This document shows positions 44,900-52,450 of a DNA stretch of 64,000 nucleotides, piece after piece (positions within the stretch are counted from its first letter, which is position 1; the number at the start of each line of letters is the position of its first letter). The position numbers and the translations under genes were made by a program. Below the pieces are notes generated by a model. That model was not told the DNA's origin, did no database searches, and saw only the letters and a list, made by a program, of their open reading frames with translations. The DNA comes from Halorussus aquaticus. GTDB lineage: Archaea > Halobacteriota > Halobacteria > Halobacteriales > Haladaptataceae. The DNA lies in NCBI RefSeq assembly GCF_024218795.1, contig NZ_CP100400.1, positions 620,001-684,000 on the forward strand, in the 5' to 3' direction.

Positions 44900-45900
44900 G
44901 ACCAATCTGGCACAACCCCGAACCCGTGAGCCGCCGATTTTCGGACAGTAGCACGGTTTTCGGTTCTCGAAGTGGTACTTCTCGAAAACATGTTTCCCCC
45001 TCCCCCTCGACGTTCACAAGAGTAGGCGGGGGGAACCGAACCGAATGAGCGAGATGATTACTTGTCGCGTTGGGGAAGACCACCATGTCCTAAGAGTCAC
45101 GAGAGTCATAAGACGAATCTGGTACAACCCCGAACTCGTGAGCCGCCGTTTTTCCGACAGTAGCGCGGTTTCGAGGGTTCGGTCTGGTACTAATCGAAAA
45201 CATGTCTTCCCCCCTCCCTCGCTCTCTGAAAGAGTAGGCGGGGGTAGCTCGCTCAGTCAATCAACTGGGTCGCTGGTTTGATTGACGCTGAGTGTTGTTT
45301 GGACGATGGTCTTTCCACTGATACACTATTAACAAAGATTAATGTTAGTTTTGAATAGGAACAGGTTTATAAGGGTATAGTACAAACAATACCCGTAGAG
45401 GGTCCTAAACGAACGGTAGTAGTAGGAATACTACTACCGTGAGGTAGTAGGCGTCCTAACTCGACCGATTACGAGGGAAGCGGAGAACGAGAGATGCGGT
45501 GCGGGCGAGGACTCGTCACTCTGCTGTTTACTGCGACTCACTCCCCCTCCTACTCTTTCAGAGATCGAGGGGGAGGGGGAAACATACTTTCGATTTGTAC
45601 CATTCCACGACCTGATTTTGCTTCTACTGCGTGATTCTCGGTGTTTCGCGGGTTGGGTGTTGTACCAGATCGGTCTACTTCGGGGTGATACAGTTACATC
45701 GAGGGTGGAGGGGGCGTGTTGTGAATGACTGGACGAGGGTTCGATTGACGTGACTCCCCCTGCCCCTTCTGTGAACGACCGGACGGGGGGAGAAACATGT
45801 TTTCGATTAGTACCAGACGACAACCCGATTTCTGTTCTACCGCGTGATTTCTCGGGTTTGACGGGTTGGGTGTTGGACCAGATTCGTCTTATGACACTTA
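44900..45900. other. Candidate replication origin: four ~130-bp repeats in inverted pairs
   Basis: Two direct copies at about 44904-45031 and 45115-45244 share ACAACCCCGAAC, CGTGAGCCGCCG, TCGAAAACATGT and a C-rich tract ending AGAGTAGGCGGGGG. Two inverted copies lie at about 45537-45670 and 45751-45885. Between them (45245-45536) is an A/T-rich stretch (~45325-45400) and a 26-bp hairpin. Short direct repeats (TTATGACAC-like) lie at 45889-45915 and mirror-image ones at 45090-45114. No gene fits the region. Inverted repeats around an A/T-rich core beside a possible replication gene are typical of archaeal origins. Confidence 0.72.
45414..45439. repeat. Perfect 11-bp inverted repeat with 4-nt loop
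   Basis: CGGTAGTAGTA, loop GGAA, TACTACTACCG. It lies beside the A/T-rich core between the paired origin repeats and could be a cruciform recognised by an initiator or nickase. Confidence 0.85.
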
Positions 45901-46102
45901 GGACACTTATGACATGGTGGTGTGTTCTTACGACACTCATGACTCTCGTGACAGGGTGGTGGGGCGTGCAATATCCCGAAAACATGGTTCTGATTTAGTA
46001 CCACTTTCTCAACCGTGTTTCTTGTTTTCCGTGGGTAGAGGTGTTTTACTCTATGTTTCCTGTTTCTCTGGTTGGTGTGTTATGGTCTATCACAATCTGG
46101 GG

Positions 46103-46110
46103 TTTATATA
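46103..46110 (+). promoter_or_regulatory. TATA box of the possible replication gene
   Basis: TTTATATA lies about 27 nt before the ATG at 46135, predicting a leaderless transcript. Confidence 0.65.
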
Positions 46111-46134
46111 CCTATGTTCTATACGGGAAAGTGT

Positions 46135-47334
46135 ATGGCAACACTCAAGACAACGAGTGCAGATGAATCGGTCAAGAACCAAGTTGACGTTCAAGCAGAT
46201 GAACTCGGCATTTCAATGGCCGAGTTCCTGAACCGTGCAGCAAAGCTGGCGGTCATGGCGGATAACGACATGCTTCGCATGGTCGCTGGCGAGAACGTCT
46301 CGATTGAAGGCGTTCAGCAATCAGACGACGATTCTTCTGACGAGTCGGACGAGTCGGAATACAACGAACTGTCATTGGGTCACGACCGACTCATCGACCC
46401 TGACGAGGCTGACTTTAGTGATAACGATGTTCTCAAGCAGTCTAACCGGCAACGAGTCGTCGTGCTGGAGGGGATTCTCGCGTGGAAGCGCGAACACGAG
46501 GACGACTTCTCCCATCGAGTCACCCAGAGTCAGCTTGAGTCCATTATCCGAACTGCGTTCGGTGTGAGTCGGAGTGCGACTGTGGACAAGATCATCACGC
46601 TTGCAGAGGATCTCGACGTACTGTACGCACACGTCACGAACGACCGGCGGTTGCGTAACGCGGTGGATGAGATGGTTGAAGACGTGGTTCGTGCTATGGA
46701 GTTGAAGGGGAGTGACGAGGATGCAAAGGGGTATCGTAACAACGTGAACAAGATTCGTGACTTGTCTGGGGAGTGGTCGACAGATGATGGACGGTTGGTT
46801 GAGAAGTGGTTCAAGCCTTCACAGACGTACTTCACGAAGGAGATTGTTGCTCGTCAGGCCAGTCTCACAAAGTTGAACACGATGCTTGAGGAGGCTCCTG
46901 ACCGTTATTCAGCAAATCGTGTATTGACTCGGATGATGGGGATTGCTGTTGAGGAAGGTTGGTTGTCTGAAGATGAGGCGGCTGATTTGCATGAGTCGAA
47001 GTCTGTGTTCACGTCGTTTGCGGTGCAGACGGGGAGTGTTGAGTCGTTGTTGAGTGGTGATGGTGTGATTGAAGTGTTGGAGGAGAAGGCTGCTGAGAAG
47101 CGTCGTGAGGAGCGTTTGAGTGAGGATGAGGCGCGGGAAAAGTATGAGGAGTTGGTTGCGAAGGCTGAACGGAAGTTAGAGAATATGGAGCCGGGTTCGT
47201 CTATTAATAGTTTTTATGACGGGCTTTTCTCGGAGACGTATAATGAGGCGCGGGACCTTGCTGAGACGTATGACTTGGATATGAGTCGACTTGTTGAGTT
47301 GGGGGAGGAGTATGAGGAATTGACTGGCGAGTGA
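46135..47334 (+). CDS. Possible replication/partition protein next to the origin
   Basis: A 399-aa protein of no family I recognise. Its first ~45 residues (VKNQVDVQADELGISMAEFLNRAAKLAVMAD given by parts VKNQVDVQADEL and MAEFLNRAAKL) look like a ribbon-helix-helix unit. An acidic Ser/Asp linker follows, then a helical domain of ~300 residues ending in a Glu/Arg-rich helix. No rolling-circle, Orc/Cdc6 or polymerase motif is seen. Its place immediately after the inverted-repeat region and its strong promoter make an initiator the best guess. Third-position T/A use rises through the second half. Confidence 0.55.
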   Translation: MATLKTTSADESVKNQVDVQADELGISMAEFLNRAAKLAVMADNDMLRMVAGENVSIEGVQQSDDDSSDESDESEYNELSLGHDRLIDPDEADFSDNDVLKQSNRQRVVVLEGILAWKREHEDDFSHRVTQSQLESIIRTAFGVSRSATVDKIITLAEDLDVLYAHVTNDRRLRNAVDEMVEDVVRAMELKGSDEDAKGYRNNVNKIRDLSGEWSTDDGRLVEKWFKPSQTYFTKEIVARQASLTKLNTMLEEAPDRYSANRVLTRMMGIAVEEGWLSEDEAADLHESKSVFTSFAVQTGSVESLLSGDGVIEVLEEKAAEKRREERLSEDEAREKYEELVAKAERKLENMEPGSSINSFYDGLFSETYNEARDLAETYDLDMSRLVELGEEYEELTGE

Positions 47335-47526
47335 CCATGCGTTTCGGGGCGTGCTGACAGACGAGTTGGTTCTGTTTCTACGTGGTTGTTGGTGGCCAGC
47401 GTCTAGACGCTGGTATCGTTGACTACCGGAAGTGGTGGTGTCACGGGAAAGGATGGTGTGTTTTTATTCCTAACTATACCTGATAGAACACTTAAGGGTG
47501 GTCTCTTCTCGACCGTGCAGTGAACG
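47335..47526. promoter_or_regulatory. Intergenic promoter region
   Basis: Contains GTCTAGAC at 47401 within a 12-bp palindrome GCGTCTAGACGC, and a promoter-like AACACTTAAGGG at 47487-47498, 29 nt before the ATG at 47527. Confidence 0.5.
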
Positions 47527-47766
47527 ATGTCAACGACAGTCCAAGACGAGACATCGACCGAGGAAGTACAGCTTGCAAATAACCAGTGCCGGAACTGCGG
47601 AACTCACGTTTCAGACGATTTCCGCCGTGTGTACGGCAGTAACGACGATGTGGTGTATGCGTGTCGAACGTGCGTGTCGAAGACGATTCTGAACTCGGGG
47701 GGTTCAGCGTGTCCTGAACGCCGCGAACGGCTTTTGGAAACGTCGGAGCGAGGGGATCGGCTATGA
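47527..47766 (+). CDS. Small zinc-finger protein
   Basis: A 79-aa protein with two CxxC pairs (C21/C24 and C46/C49), a typical zinc ribbon. Its stop overlaps the next start by four bases (ATGA), so it is co-translated with the nuclease-like protein. Its N-terminal coding sequence resembles that of the gene at 38269. It may be a DNA- or protein-binding partner of the nuclease. Confidence 0.7.
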   Translation: MSTTVQDETSTEEVQLANNQCRNCGTHVSDDFRRVYGSNDDVVYACRTCVSKTILNSGGSACPERRERLLETSERGDRL

Positions 47767-48404
47767 GTGTTGCCGACCCGGGTTCGGAAGCGTCTAGACA
47801 ATCAGACTACAGCGACCGGCCATACCCTGTTGTGTATTTGAACGAGTCTGAGATTCAGCGTTGCTACGAGCTTGCCCGTGAACGAGACTCAAGCAAGGAT
47901 GGACGTGGATACCTTGACGAGGATCAGAACTCGTTCATGGCGCATTTCAGAGGGGTTCAAGGCGAACTCGCAGTAGCGAAATGGTATGGTGTCGAAGATA
48001 CGTTTGACGACGAGATTTACGAGGATGAAGGGGATGATGGAGTTGATTTGGAAATCGCTCGGTTTGGGGTGGACGTGAAGACGACGCCTTACGACGAGAC
48101 TGGGCGACTGTTGATGGACCAGCATCACGTCTATGAGGCGTTGGACGACCCTGAAAAGACGATTCCTGATGCGTTCTACTTAGTCGAGGAGATTGAGAAG
48201 GGTGTGCTAGGTCTCGTTGGGTGGTGTACGTTGGCTGAATTGCTTGACCGTGAACCTCGGAAGTGGCCTCGGGATACGTTGAATTATGTGGTTGAGCGTG
48301 ACGAACTTCGTGACTTCCATGAGAAACGTGGAGATGCACGAACAGAGTCGGTGGACGTGACGTTCGACACGAGTTTTGAGTCGGCGTCGGGGTTGGCGGA
48401 CTAG
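47763..48404 (+). CDS. PD-(D/E)xK nuclease-like protein
   Basis: A 213-aa protein with a plausible PD-(D/E)xK core: Glu68 in QGELAVAKWYG, Asp95 in DDGVDLE and D104-V-K106 in VDVKTTPYD. Viral proteins of this kind are often exonucleases or Holliday-junction enzymes. It is coupled to the zinc-finger protein upstream. A GTCTAGAC copy lies within its first codons. The nuclease call rests on three motif residues only. Confidence 0.65.
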   Translation: MSVADPGSEASRQSDYSDRPYPVVYLNESEIQRCYELARERDSSKDGRGYLDEDQNSFMAHFRGVQGELAVAKWYGVEDTFDDEIYEDEGDDGVDLEIARFGVDVKTTPYDETGRLLMDQHHVYEALDDPEKTIPDAFYLVEEIEKGVLGLVGWCTLAELLDREPRKWPRDTLNYVVERDELRDFHEKRGDARTESVDVTFDTSFESASGLAD

Positions 48405-48438
48405 ACAGTTATCAGTCTTCAACAAGGATATTGTATCA

Positions 48439-48588
48439 ATGAGTGACGAACGCGACCTTCCAAAATACATTGGGGATGAGGATGATCCTGTCCGGTTGGC
48501 GTTCAGGGATGAAAGGGTCAGTTCCGAGGATGGGTTTGTGATGCCGAGTGGCGATGAGGATGTGGACGACGAAGTGGTTTCCAGTTGA
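48439..48588 (+). CDS. Small acidic protein (49 aa)
   Basis: A 49-codon frame from ATG 48439 (MSDERDLPKYIGDEDDPVRL to DVDDEVVSS), strongly acidic. A TTATCAG stretch upstream may be its promoter. It is the last plus-strand gene before the convergent integrase. Confidence 0.5.
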   Translation: MSDERDLPKYIGDEDDPVRLAFRDERVSSEDGFVMPSGDEDVDDEVVSS

Positions 48589-48726
48589 ACAGTAGGGGGT
48601 TTGTTCTCAGGTCGCTGTATTTGCTCGTGAGTCGATTTCTTCTGTGACGTGATTGATTCCTTTTCCAACAGCGGTGGACGTGTTGGTGGCTGGTTCTTCG
48701 CGTATCTAATGCCCGCGTGTGAACAC

Positions 48727-49731
48727 TCAATCCATACCGAATGCATCCCTCCGAAGCTCACGTTTCTCCGTCTTCGTCCTAACATCGTAGTGCTTGTCGA
48801 GAACCTTCGGTGAAACGTCACATCTATCGCTGACAATTTCCTTTCTGTGTCCCCGCTTCAGCCACTCTGTGATTGAAGACCGGCGCACATCGTGCGGACT
48901 GATACTGCTAGGGCATCGGGCGGCGTACTCCCGGTCAGTCCACGCTTCACACTCCATTTGTTCCCTGTCATGCGGGCACTCTCCTGTATAGTGGCAAGGA
49001 CGACTCAATGCAGTAATGTGCATTCTCAGCCCTGAACGAGCCGGACGGCCATGTTCAGTGGTGAACAGCGGCTTCCGTCCATAATCATCGGTCACGTTGT
49101 GACGGTTCATCTTGATGTGGTCGTCAATCACTTCACAAACCCATGCGTGGAGGTTGACTTCACGTTCTCCGCCCTCCGCGTTTTTCAGAGGGGTGTCGGA
49201 TTCGGGTCGGTGGTGGAGTTCGATGTACTTCTCTCCTGAGTGGTAGTCGCCAAGGTCTAGTGACCGGACAGACCCTAACCGCATTCCTGTATCCCACAGA
49301 ATCGCAAATAGCGCGTGTCTCTTTGTTCCGTACTCGTATTTGTCGAGGTACTCCAGCATCTCGTGCGCTTGTTCTGCGCTGATTTTCCTGTCACGGGTTT
49401 CAGAGTCGATCTCGGGGAGAATCATGTTGTCCGCGAGTCCATCGTCTACGACATCCCACGACTCCATGTGCCGGATGAACGTCCGGAGCGTACACATATT
49501 TTTGTGAAGGGTGAGGTTGGAAATGTCGTCTGTGTCGCGTCTGAAGAGTTTGAAGTCGTGGATGGTGAATCCATCAATCTCGTTGATATAGTCGATTCCT
49601 TGGGTGTTGCACCAGTCTGCGAACCGTTCGAGGAGGTAGGTGTAGTTGTAGAGGGTTGATTCGCTGACTTCGGGTTTGCGTTCGTCTAGATACCGTTCGA
49701 CTGCGTCTTCCGGGGTAAGTTTTCGAGTCAT
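48727..49731 (-). CDS. int: Tyrosine-family site-specific integrase
   Basis: A 334-aa integrase. The catalytic pattern is Arg151 (TGMRLGSVRSL), H280-x-x-R283 (SPHDVRRSS) and Tyr315 (DKHYDVRT). An N-terminal SAM-like DNA-binding domain precedes the catalytic domain, and a Cys-rich insertion (C246, C252, C261, C273) is of a type seen in haloarchaeal integrases. It should catalyse insertion into and excision from the tRNA-Val 3' end; its gene sits 200 bp from attR. ATG 49731 was chosen over an upstream start at 49779. Confidence 0.93.
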   Translation of the reverse strand: MTRKLTPEDAVERYLDERKPEVSESTLYNYTYLLERFADWCNTQGIDYINEIDGFTIHDFKLFRRDTDDISNLTLHKNMCTLRTFIRHMESWDVVDDGLADNMILPEIDSETRDRKISAEQAHEMLEYLDKYEYGTKRHALFAILWDTGMRLGSVRSLDLGDYHSGEKYIELHHRPESDTPLKNAEGGEREVNLHAWVCEVIDDHIKMNRHNVTDDYGRKPLFTTEHGRPARSGLRMHITALSRPCHYTGECPHDREQMECEAWTDREYAARCPSSISPHDVRRSSITEWLKRGHRKEIVSDRCDVSPKVLDKHYDVRTKTEKRELRRDAFGMD

Positions 49732-49900
49732 GATTTTCGTGCTTACCCCTGTGACGCAGTTGGTGTCGCGCCCGGTCAAGTCCCAATTAGTCGTGCGTTC
49801 TCCTGCGGGTCGTTTTGTCTAGAGTCTCCTGACAGCCTACAAGCAGGTCGGCGGTGAACGCCCGCGCAACGAAGTGAGCAGGCGTGAACTATATGGACGA

Positions 49901-49919
49901 GGTGAAACTTTGTTTCACC
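49901..49919. repeat. Short hairpin beside attR
   Basis: GGTGAAAC, loop TTT, GTTTCACC: a perfect 8-bp stem 11 bp from the attachment site. Could be an integrase arm site or a terminator. Confidence 0.6.
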
Positions 49920-49929
49920 GAAGTCCGGA

Positions 49930-50144
49930 GCGGTTCGAATCCGCCCCGACCCATGTTTTCCGGCGAACTACACCGCGAGCAGTTCGTCTGCTCGCATCGC
50001 TGTGAGCAGGAAACTGTTCGTCGGGAAGATTCGAACCAGACGAGTCGCAAGCCCGGAACGGCGCGAAGCGCCGCACGCCCGGACCGCCTCGGCGAGGTTC
50101 GAATCCGCCCCGACCCATGTTTTCCGGCGAACTACACCGCGAGC
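49930..50144 (+). other. Right attachment region with two copies of the tRNA-Val end
   Basis: Copy R1 (49930-49954) matches attL at 24 of 25 positions. Copy R2 (50096-50118) carries the same end. Both continue with the same 26 bp of downstream chromosome, giving a 49-bp direct repeat (49932-49980 and 50096-50144). Both read TTCGAAT, the presumed original host T-loop. R1 is the better attR; R2 looks like a scar of an earlier integration. Confidence 0.8.
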
Positions 50145-50309
50145 GATTGCTTTGGCGCTGGCCCCACGAGTCGTATTTACCCGGTAGAACTAATCAGGGG
50201 TGAGGAAGAGGACCTATTTCGACAGAGAGCGCCAACTCACGAAGCGACACTGTTCGCGGACTCACCTGAGAACGTCGCCGCGCGATAGGGACGATACCGT
50301 TCGAAGGCG

Positions 50310-51056
50310 TCACTCTGCAGTCGTCTCCTCGTCCTCGGTAGTCGTTTCTGTGGTCGTCGTGTCCGTCGGCGTTTCTGTGGTCGTCGTCTCCGTCTCTGTC
50401 GTGGTGTCGGTAGTCGTCTCCGTTTCGGTCGTAGTGGTGTCGGTTGTCGTTTCAGTCGTGGTATCGGTAGTCGTCTCGGTGGTCGTGGTGTCGGTAGTCG
50501 TCTCGGTGGTCGTGGTGTCGGTAGTCGTCTCGGTGGTCGTGGTGTCGGTTGTCGTTTCAGTCGTGGTGTCGGTAGTCGTCTCCGTTTCGGTCGTAGTAGT
50601 GTCGGTTGTCGTTTCCGTCGTCGTCTCCGTTTCAGTCGTCGTGTCGGTCTCGGTCGTCTCCGTCTCGGTGGTCGTCGGCGTCGAATTCCCACACGAATCG
50701 GTCTCCCGGAGACTGACCTGAAAGTTACCACAGAGGCTTCTCTCGCCGGTCTTGCGAAACCGATACGTGTCACCGACAGTCGGCCTGCCCGAACCACTCG
50801 GGACGAGGAGATAGAATACGGCGTCGTCGCACGTGCGGCACGTGAAGGCGTCACCGTCGTTACACAGACTCGAACCGTAGTGCCGGAAGGTCTCGACGGT
50901 GCCTTCTGCGCCGTCTATCTCGGCTTCGTTCCCTTTGGTGACCCACCCCGTGATACTGGAATCGGTCTCGGTAGAGAACCAATTCGTTACGAACAGTCCA
51001 CCGACTAGTGTGCTACTCGCTTCGAGTACCCGTCGCCGCGATACGTCTTCCGTCAT
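50310..51056 (-). CDS. Tat-exported Thr-rich surface protein
   Basis: A 248-aa protein. An N-terminal twin-arginine signal (SRRRVLEASSTLVGG) targets it to the Tat pathway common in haloarchaea. The mature part has a ~90-residue domain with six cysteines in pairs (LCNDGDAFTCRTCDD, SLCGNFQ, DSCGN), then a ~110-residue tail of TTTDTTTTE-type repeats, surely glycosylated or disordered. The tail DNA is a long simple repeat and may vary in length. It is the first chromosomal gene after the provirus. Confidence 0.8.
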   Translation of the reverse strand: MTEDVSRRRVLEASSTLVGGLFVTNWFSTETDSSITGWVTKGNEAEIDGAEGTVETFRHYGSSLCNDGDAFTCRTCDDAVFYLLVPSGSGRPTVGDTYRFRKTGERSLCGNFQVSLRETDSCGNSTPTTTETETTETDTTTETETTTETTTDTTTTETETTTDTTTETTTDTTTTETTTDTTTTETTTDTTTTETTTDTTTETTTDTTTTETETTTDTTTETETTTTETPTDTTTTETTTEDEETTAE

Positions 51057-51264
51057 TACTGGTCCCTCCCTCTACGTATAGGTGTAATATGTTAACTATT
51101 ATCTAACAAAATCTGGTAGTTCCACCTACTCCGGTCGGTGGCTTCGGTGCGAGTCGGGGATAACCGTACCGCGACTGCATCTGTAGCCAACCCGACTGCG
51201 GACAGGTATCCCGCGTATCGAGCGCGAATTTCTCGGTTTCTTCGGACGTTTAGAGAGTCGATCG
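51057..51264. other. Divergent promoter region
   Basis: A/T-rich DNA at about 51080-51115 (ATATGTTAACTATTATCTAAC) probably holds the promoter of the Tat-protein gene. No gene seen. Confidence 0.4.
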
Positions 51265-52248
51265 GTGGCAGTAGTGTCATCGGTCCAAAGTTACTTCAAC
51301 GAGCACGTCATTACTCATCCCGGTTTGAGGACCACCGACGAATCTGACGAAACGGGCAGACGGACGAAAACGCGAGACGGGAGGGCAGCAGACGGGCGCT
51401 ATCGAAATCTCGTCGAGGTGTTCGGACCACACCTCCGGGATGCGGCGTCGAGCGTGTGGCGTCTGACGGCCCAGCGATTACCTCCGGCCGTCCTCCGTTA
51501 CCTGTTCGAAGTTCGTTCGACCCTGTTCTCGGAGACGAGCGACGCGAACCCACTCCGTCTGATGTGGGTAGACCCCGACAGAATCGCGTACTACGACCGT
51601 ACGCACGTCGGCGGGTTCGGACAGGTGGTGGACGGTGCGTGGGACGAACGCACCGACCGTTTCGAGGACGAAATGGTCTACCGATCCATCGAACGGCGAT
51701 ACGTAGACGGCGTCCCGTGGGAGGACACGGACCTGTACCGGGAGTACCGCGAACGAGTGCGGAACGACGGGTGTCCGTTGTACGCGCGGCGGTTCGACAG
51801 CGTCGCCGAATTGGACGCCTACGTCGAGAGGATAGACCGACTCTACGAGCGAATCGCGACCGAGGGCTACAGGTCACAGCGCGACTTGCTCCGCGTGCGA
51901 CCGGACCGAGTGCGCGACCCGGCCCGCGACAGCGACAACATCCACCTCAACGAGGTCGTCGTGAACGTACATCGCGACGGGCAACTGGCGAAATGCGGGA
52001 GCGGAAACCACCGGCTCTCTATCGCGAAACTCGCCGACGTGGACGAGATTCCGGTCCTCGTCCGGGTGCGACACGCCGATTGGCAGGCGATTCGGGACGA
52101 CGTTCGAGAGGCCGACTCCCCCGACGAATTGAGCGACAGGGCGAGGAGAAACCTCTCTCACCCCGACCTCGCGGACGTCGTTCCGGACGACTGGCGCGGG
52201 ACCGACGAGCATCGCGTCGACGCAGAACTGACACAGTCGAACCAGTGA
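51265..52248 (+). CDS. ParB/sulfiredoxin-fold-like protein
   Basis: A 327-aa protein. Residues ~235-275 (EVVVNVHRDGQLAKCGSGNHRL, given as EVVVNVHRDG and CGSGNHRLSIAKL) resemble the GxxRxxA core of ParB/Srx-like domains, with GNHRLSIA in the place of GxHR. The N-terminal ~100 residues are helical. In haloarchaea similar proteins occur near cell-surface glycan genes. The GTG start is uncertain; a second GTG lies nine bases downstream. Confidence 0.6.
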   Translation: MAVVSSVQSYFNEHVITHPGLRTTDESDETGRRTKTRDGRAADGRYRNLVEVFGPHLRDAASSVWRLTAQRLPPAVLRYLFEVRSTLFSETSDANPLRLMWVDPDRIAYYDRTHVGGFGQVVDGAWDERTDRFEDEMVYRSIERRYVDGVPWEDTDLYREYRERVRNDGCPLYARRFDSVAELDAYVERIDRLYERIATEGYRSQRDLLRVRPDRVRDPARDSDNIHLNEVVVNVHRDGQLAKCGSGNHRLSIAKLADVDEIPVLVRVRHADWQAIRDDVREADSPDELSDRARRNLSHPDLADVVPDDWRGTDEHRVDAELTQSNQ

Positions 52249-52450
52249 GTAAAGCGGGGCGGGTACGCGCTCGGCGACCGCGTTCCGACCGTCACGGGAG
52301 GGATGCGTCTCGCGGGACGTAGTCTGCGAAACTGGCGAACTCGCTCGCTGTCCCGGTACGGACGAGACGACCCGACACTGGACGACCCACTCGCCGTGAC
52401 TGGTCACAGAAAAACGGTCGGTAGAAAGACGAAACGTCGGTTTTCTCGGC

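Larger units (their letters stand above)
27177..47799. repeat. Family of 15 dispersed GTCTAGAC palindromes
   Basis: Exact copies begin at 27177, 30156, 34292, 35259, 37529, 38840, 39787, 41316, 42677, 43472, 43910, 44777, 44895, 47401 and 47792. Eleven are between genes. Chance expectation for an 8-mer over 23 kb is below one, and I saw none in the ~40 kb of flanking chromosome. Several are extended to CGTCTAGACG or GCGTCTAGACGC. A binding site for an element-encoded protein or a processing/packaging signal are the leading ideas. Confidence 0.9.
26766..49954. mobile_element. Pleolipovirus-like provirus integrated in tRNA-Val
   Basis: A ~23.2-kb element bounded by the tRNA-Val 3' end and its repeat. 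Its A/T content and codon use differ from both flanks. It contains a pleolipovirus-like structural block (27351-34101), a restriction-modification pair, a serine recombinase, regulators, a candidate origin and replication gene (44.9-47.3 kb) and a tyrosine integrase at the right end. The boundary could instead be the second right-end copy at 50118. Known integrating pleolipoviruses such as SNJ2 also use a tRNA gene. All core functions look intact apart from a recognised known replicase, so it may be able to replicate. Identification rests on gene order, sizes and membrane topology, not on a search. Confidence 0.82.

Noticed and set aside
44900..45900. CRISPR-like array in the repeat-rich region of the provirus
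   Set aside because: The units are ~130 bp, only four, in two orientations, and no cas gene is nearby; an origin fits better.
49884..50288. Frames spanning the double attachment region
   Set aside because: They run through tRNA-derived repeats and change composition midway; they are by-products of the repeats.
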